Shown: positions 27,401 through 41,388, counted from the stretch's first letter. The stretch is 64,000 bases of DNA from Diprion similis (GCF_021155765.1 NC_060110.1:5580001-5644000); one strand, 5' to 3'. Numbers and translations are program-made. The notes: a model not told the origin generated them from the sequence alone.

Positions 27401-28724
27401 GTCACGTGTGTATTTTTTTAAACTCACAACTTGTTATATATATCGAATTGATAAATGTTACTGAAGTTATTAAATGTTCTAAGTCCATTAATAAATTTCC
27501 ACGTAATCCCATTTTCCCATAATGTTTAACTGAGGTAACTTTTAAATTGCAATATCCCTATTAATTTTCGAAAAATTCCCAAAAAAAAAATAAGTTTAAT
27601 ACGGTGTATTTTATAATAATTTATCAAAGATCGAACAAAATGTTCCAATTTAGAAGATTTCCAATAATAAGTATTTAATATAAATATAATTTTCAGTTGG
27701 AATTCGAACGATGGAAAGTTTCATCCACTGATAGCTATCTGGTACTACATTCTGGAAAAACCCAACAGATTTTGAAATATAACTGTTACTGCATGATGAT
27801 ATAGAGGCAGCCAAGTGGTATTTACTCGAGCTAAAAGAGGATAAACCTCGGGATAAACCTGAATGAAACTTGTGGCTAATATACACATACGCACATACGC
27901 AACACAATCTCGATTAGAAAAGGACAGAGAATATGAAATTGCGGTTTAAGAAAAGAGCGGATAGAATATAACGTCACCGTCTGTATCATGTGTGTAAAGT
28001 GACGAAATATTTTTTTCCTGTTTTCCGATAGCGCGGGTTGCCTCCCACAAAAAAATTCCTGAATTATTTCCGAATTTTATATATTTACAAAATAACAATT
28101 TTTCGAAGCAATGAGACGTTTCTGAAAAAATTACCCGGATATTTTTGTAAATTGTTTCTACGGCGGCGGACGTTCCCGCAAATAAAAGAAAGTCCGTTGG
28201 GTTACGATTTCCTTGAAATCCTACGATTTCGAAATCACAGATCGCAGTATCTTGCATAGCTTCAGGGTTTGAAAAACTTGAAAAACATTCAGTGTCATGA
28301 ACAGGCGGACTAATGATGTCTTGTTTACCGTTCGGATACTCGGAAAAATAATTTACCATTAATCGTCCAGGTGCCGAGACCACTAGCCAAATCGAATAAA
28401 AAGGCGAAAAAATGAATTTCAACAGTTAATAAATCATTTTCCAAATAAACAATTCAAACAATGAAACGACAGCTGTTATAATCGTTCATACTACAATACG
28501 ATCAGCGAAGATTTATCCGGGCAAAAACGTTGGAATAACAAACCACGCAACAGGCATATTCCCTCAAGTGAAAATAAGTATAATGTCGAACCGTATGAAC
28601 GTCGATTTATCAAATAAAACGTTCAACTCACCCAGTTTTTTGATTTGAATTGAGTGACGCAAGTAGAGCCGAGGGCTCCTTTGCCCCCGTACACAAGCAC
28701 GCGACCGAGAACGGCGGCTGCCAT
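21476..28724 (-). CDS. QDPR: Dihydropteridine reductase
   Basis: The model is the complement of 28632-28724, 24115-24198, 23321-23567, 21946-22138 and 21476-21575, about 238 residues (the human enzyme is 244). This short-chain dehydrogenase reduces quinonoid dihydrobiopterin with NADH, which keeps the tetrahydrobiopterin cofactor of aromatic amino-acid hydroxylases reduced in the cytosol. The nucleotide-binding loop is YGGKGALGS near residues 12-20. Further family motifs are [32 protein letters not shown], the catalytic pair Tyr146 and Lys150 (YGMAK), and [18 protein letters not shown]. The C-terminus ([12 protein letters not shown], then TELITV) matches the family. All junction phases agree (0, 0, 1, 2). 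The first intron is 4.4 kb. The start [14 protein letters not shown] is well placed. Confidence 0.95.
24199..28631 (-). other. Intron 1 of QDPR
   Basis: The donor is GTGAGT (minus strand, 28631 downwards) and the acceptor TTTTAG ends at 24199. The intron is AT-rich. It contains a 158-codon open frame on the minus strand at 27946-28422, discussed in the findings. No element with clear borders was recognised. Confidence 0.6.
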
Positions 28725-29483
28725 TGTTCAATAATGAATAAACATCAATAACTGAATATAACGATGAAAATCCAGGGTAATATAGGTACGGATGCGTGGA
28801 GAGAAACGCGCGCAGTTGAGCGCATGAGGTATGAGGATAGTGTAGGAAGGGTATAGGCGCTCGTAACAGCTCGTAACAAGTGGATGTGTCTCGCTATTGG
28901 AAAGAGAAAGAAAATGTAAGACCACTATCCATCTCTCTCCAACGACGCATGCGCAGTACTATACCGTCGCAGTCATCCACTTATATCACTTATATCCAGT
29001 TCGACGCATACCTACAGGTTAGCTAGTGAACTGCGCATGCGCGAGTGGAAAGAGAAAAGCAGTGTTCTTAAATTCTCTCTCTTTCTACAAGCCGGACACT
29101 TTCAGAGCCGCCTTTCCTACTCTATAGGGATACCTCTATGGTTGAGCGAGCGGCGCCGAGGATAGCCGAGCGTGATTCGTGAGCTTTCGCCGGCGATCGG
29201 AAGGCCTCGAGTATTCTCGGCTCGACTCGGTACTTCCGAGCCCGCAACGCACTCTGGGAGTGTAAATCTAGTGTGACGTCACAGTAGCCTAGTTGGGTTA
29301 GGTTTTACGCTGGAATTTGTAACGAAAAATTTTTTGTTTAAACGATTATTGTTTTTTACGCTGCACCTGTCGACTTGATCGCCGTGCGGACTGGTTCAGC
29401 GTCTGTCAAATATTCGTCGTCTGGTATAAAGTGCTCGCGCGCGGCTCGTGCTACGCGGCGTATATGAAATTATTAAATAGAAA
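28725..29483. promoter_or_regulatory. Bidirectional promoter between QDPR and KCMF1
   Basis: The two start codons (28724 minus, 29484 plus) are 759 bases apart and the interval is much richer in GC and CpG than its surroundings. It contains TGCGCATGCGC at 29032-29042, a perfect NRF-1 type palindrome, with a second partial GCATGCGCA at 28947-28955. A CRE-like TGACGTCA lies at 29274-29281. No TATA box is obvious. The layout fits a shared housekeeping promoter. The insect NRF-1 homologue is Erect wing. Confidence 0.6.
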
Positions 29484-32400
29484 ATGAGTCGACATGAAGG
29501 TACGTGTATTTCAACTTCTTTCGTGGGGTGATCGCGGGCTGGCTGACTGCGCAACGTCGAGCAAACCAATTTCCAAAATCCTAATACCGGGCACCGGATT
29601 ATCCCCCTGAAAGAGCCAATTCTTTCCCCAAATACGTCCTGGCGCTTCCTCCAGGTCTGCCGTTCCCGATTAATCATGATAAAACATATTTCGTACAGCC
29701 AAGGCATCGGGATATCCCCGAGGAGCGATATAATGTCACCATACAGATGGCACCACCTCACCAGAATCTATTAGAATTTTTGCAAATTTTCTTTTGAATT
29801 CGATTTTATTTAAATACCAGATTAAGCGACGATTGCGTAACCTAAGATAACAAGGATTTCCATTTTTCAACCACACCTGACCTCCGATTTTCGGACATTT
29901 AAATCCCCATCTTTGATGACGGCCGACGATTTTTTACAGAGAGCAACTGTCAATTGGAAAAGCTAATTTTTACACGAGCCTTGAAATCATTTTTCCCTTC
30001 CTTTCCCTCTTATTCGTGATTTAACACATGTCATATAACGTATCGTCATCTTGCCATATTTTTCATTTTTTGTAACATAAATAACATCCTACCGGACTTT
30101 AATACGCCTGGACTTGCAATATCATGCACGATTCTTCATCGGAGAAGCAACAACTCTTCATTTTCTTAAAATATTTTCACACCTTCCACAAATTGCGTTG
30201 CTAAATAATAATTTCATCCAATATATTCCCTTTCAAATAATAAAATATTTACTTGATTCATACAGTCAATTTCCTTTCTCTTTTCTCTAACACTTTTGCT
30301 CTTTGCCATTGTTTCGCAGTAGCTATTTTACAAAAATAAACATAACTGGGGATATTCTTTTGGCTCAAATCCAGCTTACAAGTTGCGTCTTAGTTCACTG
30401 TACAAAAGTACGTGTATTAAACTGTTTGTCAACAAGTTGATGAGAGATGAAAGACTTCCCGCTTAGCAGAAACCTAGAACACAGTTAATTTTCTATCAGT
30501 GATAAGAGTAATTCTCTTATTTTCTTATCACTTTTTCCATTCTCGTTTCTTTTTCATTCAAAAATGTTACTAAAATTGTAACACGATGAATTGTTTCTTT
30601 GTTCAGTTGGTACAACTAACTTTGAACAATAATCAAGACATTTAACAAGAATTGCATATTTTGCATTCTTTATCTGATTAAACATTTTCAACGCAGATTT
30701 GATGAAAAATTCATGTAAACATTTCACCTCTTGGTTTTAAACAACATGCAAACACATCAAGAACAGTTTTTATAAACATTAATTATTAGCTCGTTTGCCA
30801 CATGCATTCCTAATTTAAATGATAAATTAAGACAACAGTTAGACTTTCCATTACCTTCTGTGCTCCAATTTATTAATGGTTGTAAATTTTTTCATTAGAC
30901 CGTTAGTTTCAAACATAAAAATAATTTACTTTTGTCCTATGCCACTACTGTATCACAAGTGTCGTGTTTGATTAGCCAATTACTTTTTTCGTTTAAATGT
31001 GTAAGTTAATTTGTCTACACATATTTTTGTACGTGTATCATATAAATAGACAAGTTGACACGGTAATCTCGACCCAGAAACTAAACGTACAGGTTGCTGT
31101 CTATTTAAAGCTACTCAGTAACCTGGATCACTCTAAAATTTTACATATTTATTGAGTGTTATAGAAATTCTGAATCTGAATTACCTAAATTTCTGATCGA
31201 ACATAGTATTTAACCATAATCACTGAGTCATCGAATCTCCGTATTAAAAGCAAGTAAAATTTCCAGTAAAACCTGATGGATCGAAACTTGAAGTCCGTTC
31301 AAAAAACTCGCGAATATCTTGAGACCTGTAAATTTAAAACACAAAAATTTGACTTTTGTATAAATCGCAAAGATAAACATTTGCCATTCAAGACTGAAAA
31401 ATCAATCTGTTTTTAATATAAGAAATGATATATTTGCATAATCATTTCTTATTTCTATATGATATGCATAGAATACATATTATTATATACTCGGTGTATT
31501 GATCAAAGTTTCAAAAGTGCTATAAGATATTAATTAATTAATTAATTCTTTTAAATGATAAGTATTTTGTATTAAACTCGTTTCTTACTTTTCTTGGTGT
31601 CTTCAGGGGTAAGTTGCGATTCCTGCCTCAAGGGAAATTTTCGTGGACGCAGGTATAAATGCCTGGTATGCTACGACTATGACTTGTGCGCAAACTGCTA
31701 TGAGGCAGGTGCTAACACAACACGGCATCTCGTCGATCATCCTATGCAGTGCATCCTGACAAGATCCGACTTTGGTAAAGCTAAATATCTTGCATGTATC
31801 GTTAAGGTAGTCGAAAAAATAGAAGAATTCCTCCAACTGAATATTTAAAAAAAAATTCTTGTTTCTGTGAAGAATTTTTTTTCTATGTTGTCTGCAGACT
31901 TCTTTAGGCTAAAGCTATACGTACAAGAAATAAGCACACAAAATTGTATCTCGCGCTCACGCAAGGTGACGCTAAGTAGCTGATTATTGATAATGTGATA
32001 TTGTCCTTTCAACTAGCATACAGTGATCCATGCTCAGTGTTCAGAAGCGAGTAGCACTAATATTCTGATTTCCCGAGTTTTCTCAACTGTGAATAAAAAA
32101 GACGTACCTAAAATTTTTATTAATTGAACTTAATCGCGAATCTTATCTACAACTAATACTGATTTAAGAATGTAGATCAGTAGAATTCTAAATCCAGCTC
32201 ACGCAGTTTAAAAAATTGATCGAAAAATTGAAGAAAATGTATATGAAACTCTGTATTCATTCCACAGATTTGTAAATAATTTGGATCCTGATTGTGTTTG
32301 CTGATCAACTGACGTAGATGTAATTTGCAATTAAATTATTCGGTACAGTTTATGGATAAGAATATTTTTCTTAATCCTTGGCTAAAGGTTTTTACTATTC

Positions 32401-35400
32401 TTAACTTCACACCTAGTTCAATAATTAATATTGTATTATTGAATTGAAATAATTCTGTAATACGAACTGTGAAGTTTCATAATTAAAATGTGAAACATAG
32501 ATATGGAAGAGGTTTCACTTTAATTATGTAATATGCATCATGTACAGAGGATTTGTAATGCTAGAATAATCCAAAGACAAAATTTCTTCTATGGAAAACC
32601 CGCAAAAATTTTCCCAACAATGCGAGGCCATCTGTCTCAAATTAATTGTAATAATTAAAATCAGAATCTATTGTAACAAACTGTGTCATTAAGAGATTTA
32701 CTTAAAACTTTTCAATCTAAAAATAATTAGGTTGAAGTTAGTAATGTTAACGTAACAAATTATTTTTAAAAACATTGCTATTTTGCAAATTTAGAACTAC
32801 TTTGAACGACTTAAGTTCACAAAATATGATCACATTTTATTACATTAGACTTTACCAAATTTCAAACAATTCTGAAGTTGCAAAATAACTGGTTTCCTAA
32901 AAAAAAGCTTTATTTCCTTTCCTCGAGAACTCACCGGATTAATCAAGTTATCAATATCTCATTTCAAATATAGAACTCTATTACGGTGGAGAAGGAGTGA
33001 GCATTGAGCAGCCGCAATCTCTGACGTGTCCTTACTGCACCAGGATGGGATTTACAGAAGCTACGCTACAAGAACATGTTGCAGCAGATCATCCAGATAC
33101 GTCGTTTGAAGTGGTAAGTACATCAATGTACTCCATGCAGTAGCCTCTTCGTTTGATGTACATCAACTTACGTGTTTTATTTTTCTTCACTTTTTCTTAT
33201 TCAACAATTTTCGACAGGTATGCCCAGTGTGCGCGTCTTTGCCTGGGGGAGACCCGAATCATGTAACTGATGATTTTGCGGGACATTTGACCCTTGAACA
33301 TCGAAGCGGTCCAAGAGATTTAATATCCTTCCTTGATGAACCAGCTTCTAGTCGCCACAATGTTCGACGAATGCCACACCCGTCACGAGGTGTCGGAGCT
33401 CCCAGAGCCCGGAGGTATGATAAACTAGTAAAAGGATCACACCAACAGTTGGTGATTGGTTAACCTCCAGGTCTTTATTCTCATTTATTGCTAGGACAAA
33501 AAAGTTCTCTTGATCGTATCGGTGAACGTCTGCCAAAATGTATGTTTAAAATTTCCTATGACAATGCGAAATTCTTGGATTAGTTATATAAAAGCAGTAG
33601 GTGCTCAATGTATTAGGAAAACCTCTGCACTACTTCATTACACCAAATTTTGTGTTCCTTCCATCAGTAGAAGTGAAGATTATTTGACAGAGTAATATTA
33701 TACTCAAATCAGGGAATTCTTTGATTACGGAGGATTTTCTGAATAGAAAAAAAGTACCCTGTCATGTTAGTTTAGGACAAAATATTGGTATACTGAAATT
33801 GTCTGTAGAATAATTTGACAAAAACGTTAATTTTTTAGAAATGCAGTAAAATACATGTAATCTAGAATTTATCTAGTTATTTTCTAGGATTTTGTCATTT
33901 GCTCCAAGTGTGAAATAGATTCTGTTATTTATTATCAATGTACAAAATTGTATATTGATAGAAGTAATTAGAGCATTCTTCTTTTAAAGCAAGATTGATA
34001 CCAAAGAAAAGTTATGAATGTGATAACATTTTTTTATGGAATTTTAAAAAGCTGTACGAAATCGAAAATTTGAAATATAACAATTTGAGTTGTGGAATAA
34101 ATAGCAATAATTGTCACATATAAATTTCGTTGTAGAAACAAAACTAATTGAAAATTCTTTCTATCACATTACATGGCAAGGAAATTAGTACAGTCACTGT
34201 ATTTTAGCAGATTCTGTGCAAGAGATCGACCCAGAAAAAATTCCTTTTTTTAGCAAAGAAAGTCGCTATATTTGCAAACTGCTTGTTTTTTCATAAACCT
34301 TTCTCTTTGCACAGTGTCTACTGTAGCCACATTTAATAAATCGCATCAGTACATGCCACCTTTCACACATCTCATAAAAGTTTCATTGTTAAAGACGTTT
34401 TTCCACTTCGTTCTATGGTTATTGATATAAAAATGATCCGTTTTATGACATAAAATCTGACGATCATTTCATATAATTCATCCGAAAGTCGAGCTCATCA
34501 TCTCATCTTAGATAATGGTCATTGGAATGACATTGGACCTGCAGGTCCAACATGCATTTCAGTTCATCAGGAGCGCTGAGTCCCAACAGTCGAGAGGGTA
34601 TCGATCCAATCACAGAACTGCTGTCTCAACTGTCAGGTGTACGAAGGACTGGAGCTGGCACTGGTCAAGGATCGTCTGCACCTTCCCAACTACAACAGCT
34701 GCAAATGCAATTGCAGCTTGAACGTCAGCAAGTCAGGGTACGTTGTAAAGACTTGCTTAGAACACGATGATATTATTTCTCAGAATTTCTTCCTCTTATT
34801 CGTCTTTCTTTTGCTTTTTCGTTGTTATCATGCAGCAAATCGATAAATGTCGAATTATGAAAGATTGTCATCAATATGTACTTCTTTGGTATGACTCCAA
34901 GTCTGTCTTAATTTATATCGTACTTGGTACGAACGAACAAGTTCGTGCACAGTATGCATTTTCACATGTGTAGATTTATATATACATGTACGTATGTATC
35001 TGTATTGTGTATGCTTATGCGAACCAGGTTGCACGGCAACAACTAGAGAGACTGCCAAGGAGACAGCCGCAAGTTATTGGCACAGTTAGCGGGGGTGTGG
35101 CCAGTAGTGGACACTCAGCTACGATGGCCAGCGTGGTCACCAACAGCTCAGCCAGCAACAACAACGCTGCTGTCAACGCAAACAACGCGGCTAATCCATC
35201 CAACCCATCGTCACTAAACTCTCAGAACTCCATGTTTCTGTTACCCAGGTAAGTTTTGTCTGAAATGCATCGCACTGTGAACTTAATTTCAATAACATTG
35301 CCTAATAAACTGAAGGTGGAACATTATATGACGATCGAGATGAAGAAAGGGTTCTTAAGAGGCATGCATTGTGGCACCAATTGCCATTGCCGATTCTATA

Positions 35401-38400
35401 TTGTGCTTTTAATATTTTATTTGCATTCTTATCTAGGTCAAACCAGTATATTATTATCAAGTCGCAAAGGTGGTTACTATTAACCCTGGTACTGCAAAAC
35501 AAAAAATCCATGATGTGAATTAGTCTTGTTTCGGCTAATTGCGGAAGGCCATTATTCCGCATCATTTTCATAAATTGCTCCTTTCACAGGATAACGATAG
35601 AAACTGAAACTTTGGAAAACCTAGAAATATTACAATAATTTTTATAGTCACAAAAATCAGGGAATATCAGGTAATGTCTAAAATCGATTCATATTAACAA
35701 TGGTATTAGCTCAGTCAGGTGTAATTTAATATTTTAGTAAAATCTAATTTTTAAATCATATAAGAGATTAAAACAAGTCAATGGTAATAGTTAAATCACT
35801 GAAATCGTGAAACACTGAATTTCTTCGATAATTTTCACGATTCACTTAGAACTGAAAAACGAATTGCAATACGAATTACTTTGATCTAACTTTTAAAGAA
35901 AAAAAAATTATACCCAAGATCGACAATGATAACCTTCCACTATTGAATAAAACAATATGAAGTTTCCCAATTATGGAATTACTCTAATGTGTTATAGAAT
36001 GTTGACATCCATTGGCATGATTTTCATGAGATTTATTCATTTACAATATCACTTGTCTTAAAAACAACAGTTTAAAAAAACGGGATGAGATAACTTCGTA
36101 TCTGTAGTGGGAAAACTAGCAATGGGTCAATTACAAATTAAAAAATATAAATACAATGCACAATTAAAATAAAATCGTATACAAATTGCATTAATATTTT
36201 GTAACCAAGATGCGATAATAAAACGATTGCATCATAGTACTCTTAGTAATCTCAATTTCTTGCAATAATATTGTTACTTACGTTGAGTAAGTGTTTCTGG
36301 TGTCTTCAGGCGGATATAAAACCTATTGTGGTCATTTACAAAGTCTACTAAAAACTGAATTACATTCCAAAAACAGTGAGAACTCCGTTACGGGTTAATT
36401 GTCTAATTTGTAAACCCTAAAACCTGAGGACTTTTTATTCACTCACGTCTGCTTGTTTTGTATATCGCTATTCCATTTTTTATTGATGTATCCTGAAAAA
36501 AAACATGAGATTCTTGTTGTGATATTCTAAAATTGCCAAAACTTTTTATAGGGTTTAAACACACTTTTCCAGCTCTGAGTATAGAATTTGAAAGTATAGA
36601 GATTTGTTGGAATTGTACACAAAAAAAAATGTGCTATAAATAGGAAGGTAAAAAAACAGTAAATGAAAATATGCTATCTTGAAACTGAACAAAGATCCTC
36701 TAGACAGTCTATATATATATGTAAACCAAAAAGCGCATGTCATCTGTAGGCAGGTCACTGCCAAACGAATTTGCAAACACTTTATTTCGCCAGAACGTGT
36801 AAAAAAAACAAATCCATCTCAATGATCACATTCTATAATCTTCAACCAAAGCTGAAAAATCTGTTATCCATAAGATAACTGAATAATTTGAAAACCCTCA
36901 CTTTTCAAGTGATCTTTGCGTTACAATGGCATCAAAAATTTCAACAGATATTGAAGGTTATACAAAAGTATTAATATATCCTCCTCCTCGGTTGCGCAGG
37001 TGCATGACGAACACGCTGTCTGACTACCAACTGCAGATTATTGAACGAGAGAGTGCAAACAGGAGTTTGTTCACGCGGGAGATTGTCGTAAGCACATTGT
37101 CTCAGGCCCTGCCTGAACTGATTCAACAATCGGCCGTCCAGACTCCTGGATCAACAGCAACAACAACACCGGAAACTCCAAGCGGTGCAGTGGCGCTAGT
37201 TCCAGCAAAGAAGAATAACTCTAACCAAGAAGTGAAAAGGGATCAAACAACCACGAACAAATATGTTGTCCAACAAAATCCGCAGCAGCAGCAACAGCAA
37301 CAATCGCATCAAACTCTACAGACAGGAGCGGCTGCCACAGGAAGCCAGTCCCAAGCCGCAACTATGGTCGGCCCTATAAACCAAGGACTTCCTCCTAATC
37401 CCAATGCAGTCTCTACTCAGAATACACCCATAGTCCAGACTTTAATGCACAGCGTATTGCCGCAGCCATTGGTGAGCTTTGTTACTTTATTTGTCGATGA
37501 AAGAACATAAAGATAGTTGGCCTTACGTGACTTACTGTGCTTTGCTAAGGGGGCCCAAGGTTTTGGGCAGAATTTTAGTTTGCTGTAGTTGAGGACTTGC
37601 TCGCATTCGAATGCAATAAGTTTCGACGAATGTAGGAAAATGAAACTATTCCCTGGTAGACTCAAAGCTACAAACATGTTCATTGATTTTATTTGAACAG
37701 AGCGTCAAGAGTTAGGTGTCATAGTTTCGAATGAGTTCTTTCTACTTTTTTTTTCCAAGATATCGAAACTAATTTCAAACTATCTGCAAAGATGAAAAAT
37801 AAAAAGAAAATGTTAACGTACTTCGCAGAAACCGTTATTTTAATTAGTGAATTAGATAACTCTTCAATCAATTTACAATTACTTATACTGCTATGCGTTA
37901 AATCTCTTCCAAATTTGAACTCCAACAAAAAATATGTTCAAGTGCAAAGTTGGATCGTGCATCTTTGCTCCTACTTGAAAAAGTCCTAATTGTGCATAGA
38001 ATGACAGATAGATTTGTGAAACAAGTCACTTTTGTTATTAATTATAAAAAATATGTCTCTTTACCACTCTTGCTGTCACAAAGACAATTAGTCTTCTGAA
38101 TTCAAACTTTAGAATGACATTCCTGAACGTATACCTTCGGATTTTTTTTAATGTTAATGCAGTTGGAAGAAAATTTAAATAAAAAAAACGACCACACCGC
38201 ATGTGTATGACTGTATTGAAATTGGCGAAATATTGCTAGCCTTGATCATAAGATGATTGAAAAAAAGACATAATGTTTCAGCCCAAAAAAAAAAAAAAAA
38301 AAACAACAACACGAGAAACTGCATCCTAATAATGCTAATATAATTTTTCGGAAAATCCTCGTGAAGAATTAAGTCTATATAACACCAATTTAGTAACCCA

Positions 38401-40977
38401 TCTAAAATATCAAACGTTCGGAAAGCCAAGCCCACGCTATCGACTGTAATTCATCTCTGTGTCAAACAGGCGCAAGTTTTAGTTTCTTTTGTTTTTTCTT
38501 TTTTAATGTGAGAATGTTTATTATACGTGAGGCATTCACAACGAGGTAACAAATAGGATTTGAATTCCATGTTTTAAATCTACTCCCAAATTAGTTATGT
38601 GAAAACACTTGTTGAGAAATAAGCCCATAATTTTTTAACAAAAATCTTACTAATCCTGTCTTGAATCTAAATTTATTTGCTATTCCAGATGTGCCCATTT
38701 ACAAATCAGAAAATTCCAGTAAGATGTAACAAAATATTTGAGCCGTAGCAGAAGATGAAGATTTCATAACACCAGAAGTTACATTCTAAAATGAATTTTT
38801 TTTACAAAGTTAACAAAATCTATCTTCCCACAGTGATGAAATTTTTTTTTCTTTCAACTTATTAAAGCATTATGAGAAGGTAGATTACGTATGTCATATT
38901 CTAATGTAACTTCTGTTGTTATAAAAACTCCATCTGTACATTGACTCAAAAATTTTGTTACATTTTACTAGATGTTTTTGAATTTTTTCCAATTTTAGAA
39001 ATTAGCGCTTTTGAATTAGCAAATTCAATAAGATAACAGGTGGGATTAGTTTTAAAAAATTTTGTAAAGTTAGAGGTTTGTTTTCAACAAATTTCGTGAA
39101 CTGAATAGAGCTATACCAATGCAATTAATGATTACCTGATTTTTGTAATTGAAAATTTTTGATACTCCAATAAAGAGAATTAGTTAATCTGCTTAGTGCA
39201 TGATCTGAGAATAACTCATTACACGTGTCTGCAGCTGAACAGACATTGAACATAAGATTCTGTACTCAAAATTACGTTTCTCAATTTCCCTAAATACCTG
39301 AATTTTTCAGCACTCTTTCGACATTAATTATTCGGTTTTCTAATATTTGTCGTCACTTTAGTTAGTTTTTATGAGCAAATATACGGCTATAAGCCCTGCA
39401 ATTTAGAATTTCATTGACGACAATTTATGATAATACCAGTATAAAAATTTTTTAAAAGATCGCTTGCCTCTTTGCTGTCTTCGAAACATATTACATAATA
39501 TTCATTGATCAAATCCTACGCATCATACCAACTTTATTCATTTTTTTTATATACGTCATTCCACTGACATGCCGAATCTTATACCGCAATAAATTTGCGA
39601 AAATATTTATGTGTTACATTTCGTATGTGTCAAAATTCAGTCACCTAGCTGTAGAACGCTCCATTTCTAAAGTCCAAATCCTGAATTGAATTGTGAATTT
39701 CATACTGTGTGTGATAATTTTTACGAACAAACGAACAGTATGTCATACTTTTCAAGCATTACCTGTGCGTTAAATAAATCATTATAAATGAAATACCTAT
39801 TATGTACCATAACTCCTATCGACATACCACACAGTTGTGTCTTATATTTTCTGTTTCCTAGGCTGCGGTGTATCAAAAGAATCTGGTTTTAGACAAAATT
39901 TTGTGTGCTATATTTCTTGTGCGCTGAAATTAAAAGTGCTAATGCTCAGTGGGCCATTGTGCTATATAACAAAACATTATGCCGGTGTACCATTCAGTAG
40001 AACAATTTTTTCACATCTTGTTTATATCACATTTTCTTCAATGCCGCTACCACATCGTTTTTCTTATTAATTTTAATTAACCTAGATTAATATTCTTGCG
40101 CTAACATAAAAAAACATTTAAAAATGTACTTTTTTGTTTGAGATGGAAAAAAGAAAATAGTTTAAACATGAGGGCATAGTTGCTTCTCCAAATAAGCGGA
40201 TTTGCTTTGAGTTTCTATCATGTAGGAAGTAGTCATAAAGGTATTTAGTTGAAAATAAGTATCTATATCCTGTGTTAAAATATGAAAATGGATTGTGTTG
40301 AATGATAATTCAATAATAATTTTTTTTTTTTACCCCAAATAGTAAACCTCTTCTAAACAAGTCGAGAATTTACACGGAGTTAAAAAAAATTTAATTGTGA
40401 GCATATTACTTTTTCCTCTGGCAAAAATTATTATCACAATTGCTCACAGTTCCACAGTTTTTTAAGAAAATCTACGAAAAATTCTAATAATTTCCAGAAA
40501 TATCTTAATCTTTATGCAGCAAATTGAATTGGTCAAATTTATGGTAAACATTGGAAAAGTTTTGAGATACTCAATTCGAAAAAAAAAGTTCGGCAAGCAT
40601 CTGGAATTGTTCCTAAAAATTTATTCGATGTTTACATTGAATTCGACTTAGTCAAAAATAGTCAGCACTTCAAAACTCTTGGAGTTTTCCAGATTTTCAA
40701 TATAGTATATTTAAGCACTTTGTATTTGTAAATTTTACTGATTTGAATAAATAATAATAATATTTCTTTCACACTTTAGGTACTGCAACAGCCTCTGTCG
40801 CCAGCGCCGGTAAGGAACACTGGAACTGGCACGATTAGGGAGCCGGTTGCTGCTCCAGCGCCGGCCTATATGCGGGGTGGCGTAGGTCCTGTAAGTGTAA
40901 CAGGCCCGTCACGCAGAAAACCTGTAAGAGCTGTCGATGGGAGGAACCAATCCACCGAGCCGCCGCCACCCCACTAA
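29484..40977 (+). CDS. KCMF1: KCMF1-type E3 ubiquitin-protein ligase
   Basis: The model joins 29484-29499, 31607-31774, 32974-33113, 33218-33414, 34545-34737, 35028-35248, 37000-37471 and 40780-40977, giving 534 residues. It starts MSRHEGVSCDSCLKGNFRGR. A ZZ zinc finger covers about residues 9-55. Di19-type zinc-binding motifs follow (TCPYCTRMGFTEATLQEH and VCPVCASLPGGDPNH). Next come MHFSSSG, DPITELLSQLSGVRR and a Gln-rich coiled coil (QLQQLQMQLQLERQ), all as in vertebrate KCMF1. The C-terminus ends EPPPPH, comparable to the Pro-rich vertebrate end. KCMF1 works with UBR4 in N-degron and proteotoxic-stress ubiquitination (family knowledge). The protein is longer than human KCMF1 (about 381) because of a low-complexity, Gln-rich exon 7. 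All phases agree (1,1,0,2,0,2,0). Confidence 0.95.
29500..31606 (+). other. Intron 1 of KCMF1
   Basis: Exon 1 codes only MSRHE and the first base of the next codon; the donor is GTACGT at 29500. The acceptor is CTTCAG before 31607. The intron is AT-rich with no recognisable exon or mobile element. A 121-codon minus-strand frame at 29396-29761 overlaps the promoter and exon 1 and is most likely chance. Confidence 0.6.
37472..40779 (+). other. Intron 7 of KCMF1
   Basis: The donor is GTGAGC after codon TTG at 37469-37471, and the acceptor is CTTTAG before 40780. The intron holds a poly(A) run near 38284-38302 and a palindromic element at 38716-38972. No coding exon is seen. Confidence 0.7.
38716..38972. 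mobile_element. Palindromic MITE-like inverted repeat, family B
   Basis: The left arm starts CCAGTAAGATGTAACAAAAT at 38716. The right end in reverse complement, from 38972, starts CTAGTAAAATGTAACAAAAT. A second paired block is ACCAGAAGTTACATTCTA against AACAGAAGTTACATTAGA. It has no coding capacity and lies in intron 7 of KCMF1. Confidence 0.6.
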
Positions 40978-41253
40978 CCCCACCCTATTGCTGAAAAAAA
41001 TTACCCCTATAGGCCCTCTAGCACTAGTCCTAGCACTGTTTAGAACACCTCATCATTATTGTTATTATTATTATAATATATATTGATAATTATTTGAAAT
41101 ACCCCCAACCCCCCACTCTCTCTTCTCTTCTTCTCTGTACCTCAGCGCGATTTCTTTTTCTGTAGAACTTTTTCTGCCTCATTTATTCCAGACGACAACT
41201 TAAACCACCTTGGTGAAAAGTAGTCTGCCGACAGATGGCGAGAGTTGAAAATT

Positions 41254-41276
41254 TACTACTACTACTACTACTACTT

Positions 41277-41336
<60 letters not shown>

Positions 41337-41388
41337 TTGCTACTATTATTATTATTATTATTATTAATTATTATTAATTATTATTATT
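41254..41388. repeat. (CTA)n followed by (ATT)n microsatellite
   Basis: More than 20 CTA units with a few interruptions, then ATT units, just downstream of the KCMF1 stop codon and probably in its 3' UTR. Confidence 0.9.

Noticed and set aside
29396-29761. 121-codon minus-strand frame over the KCMF1 first exon
   Set aside because: It overlaps a GC-rich promoter antisense to a solid exon and shows no family motifs.
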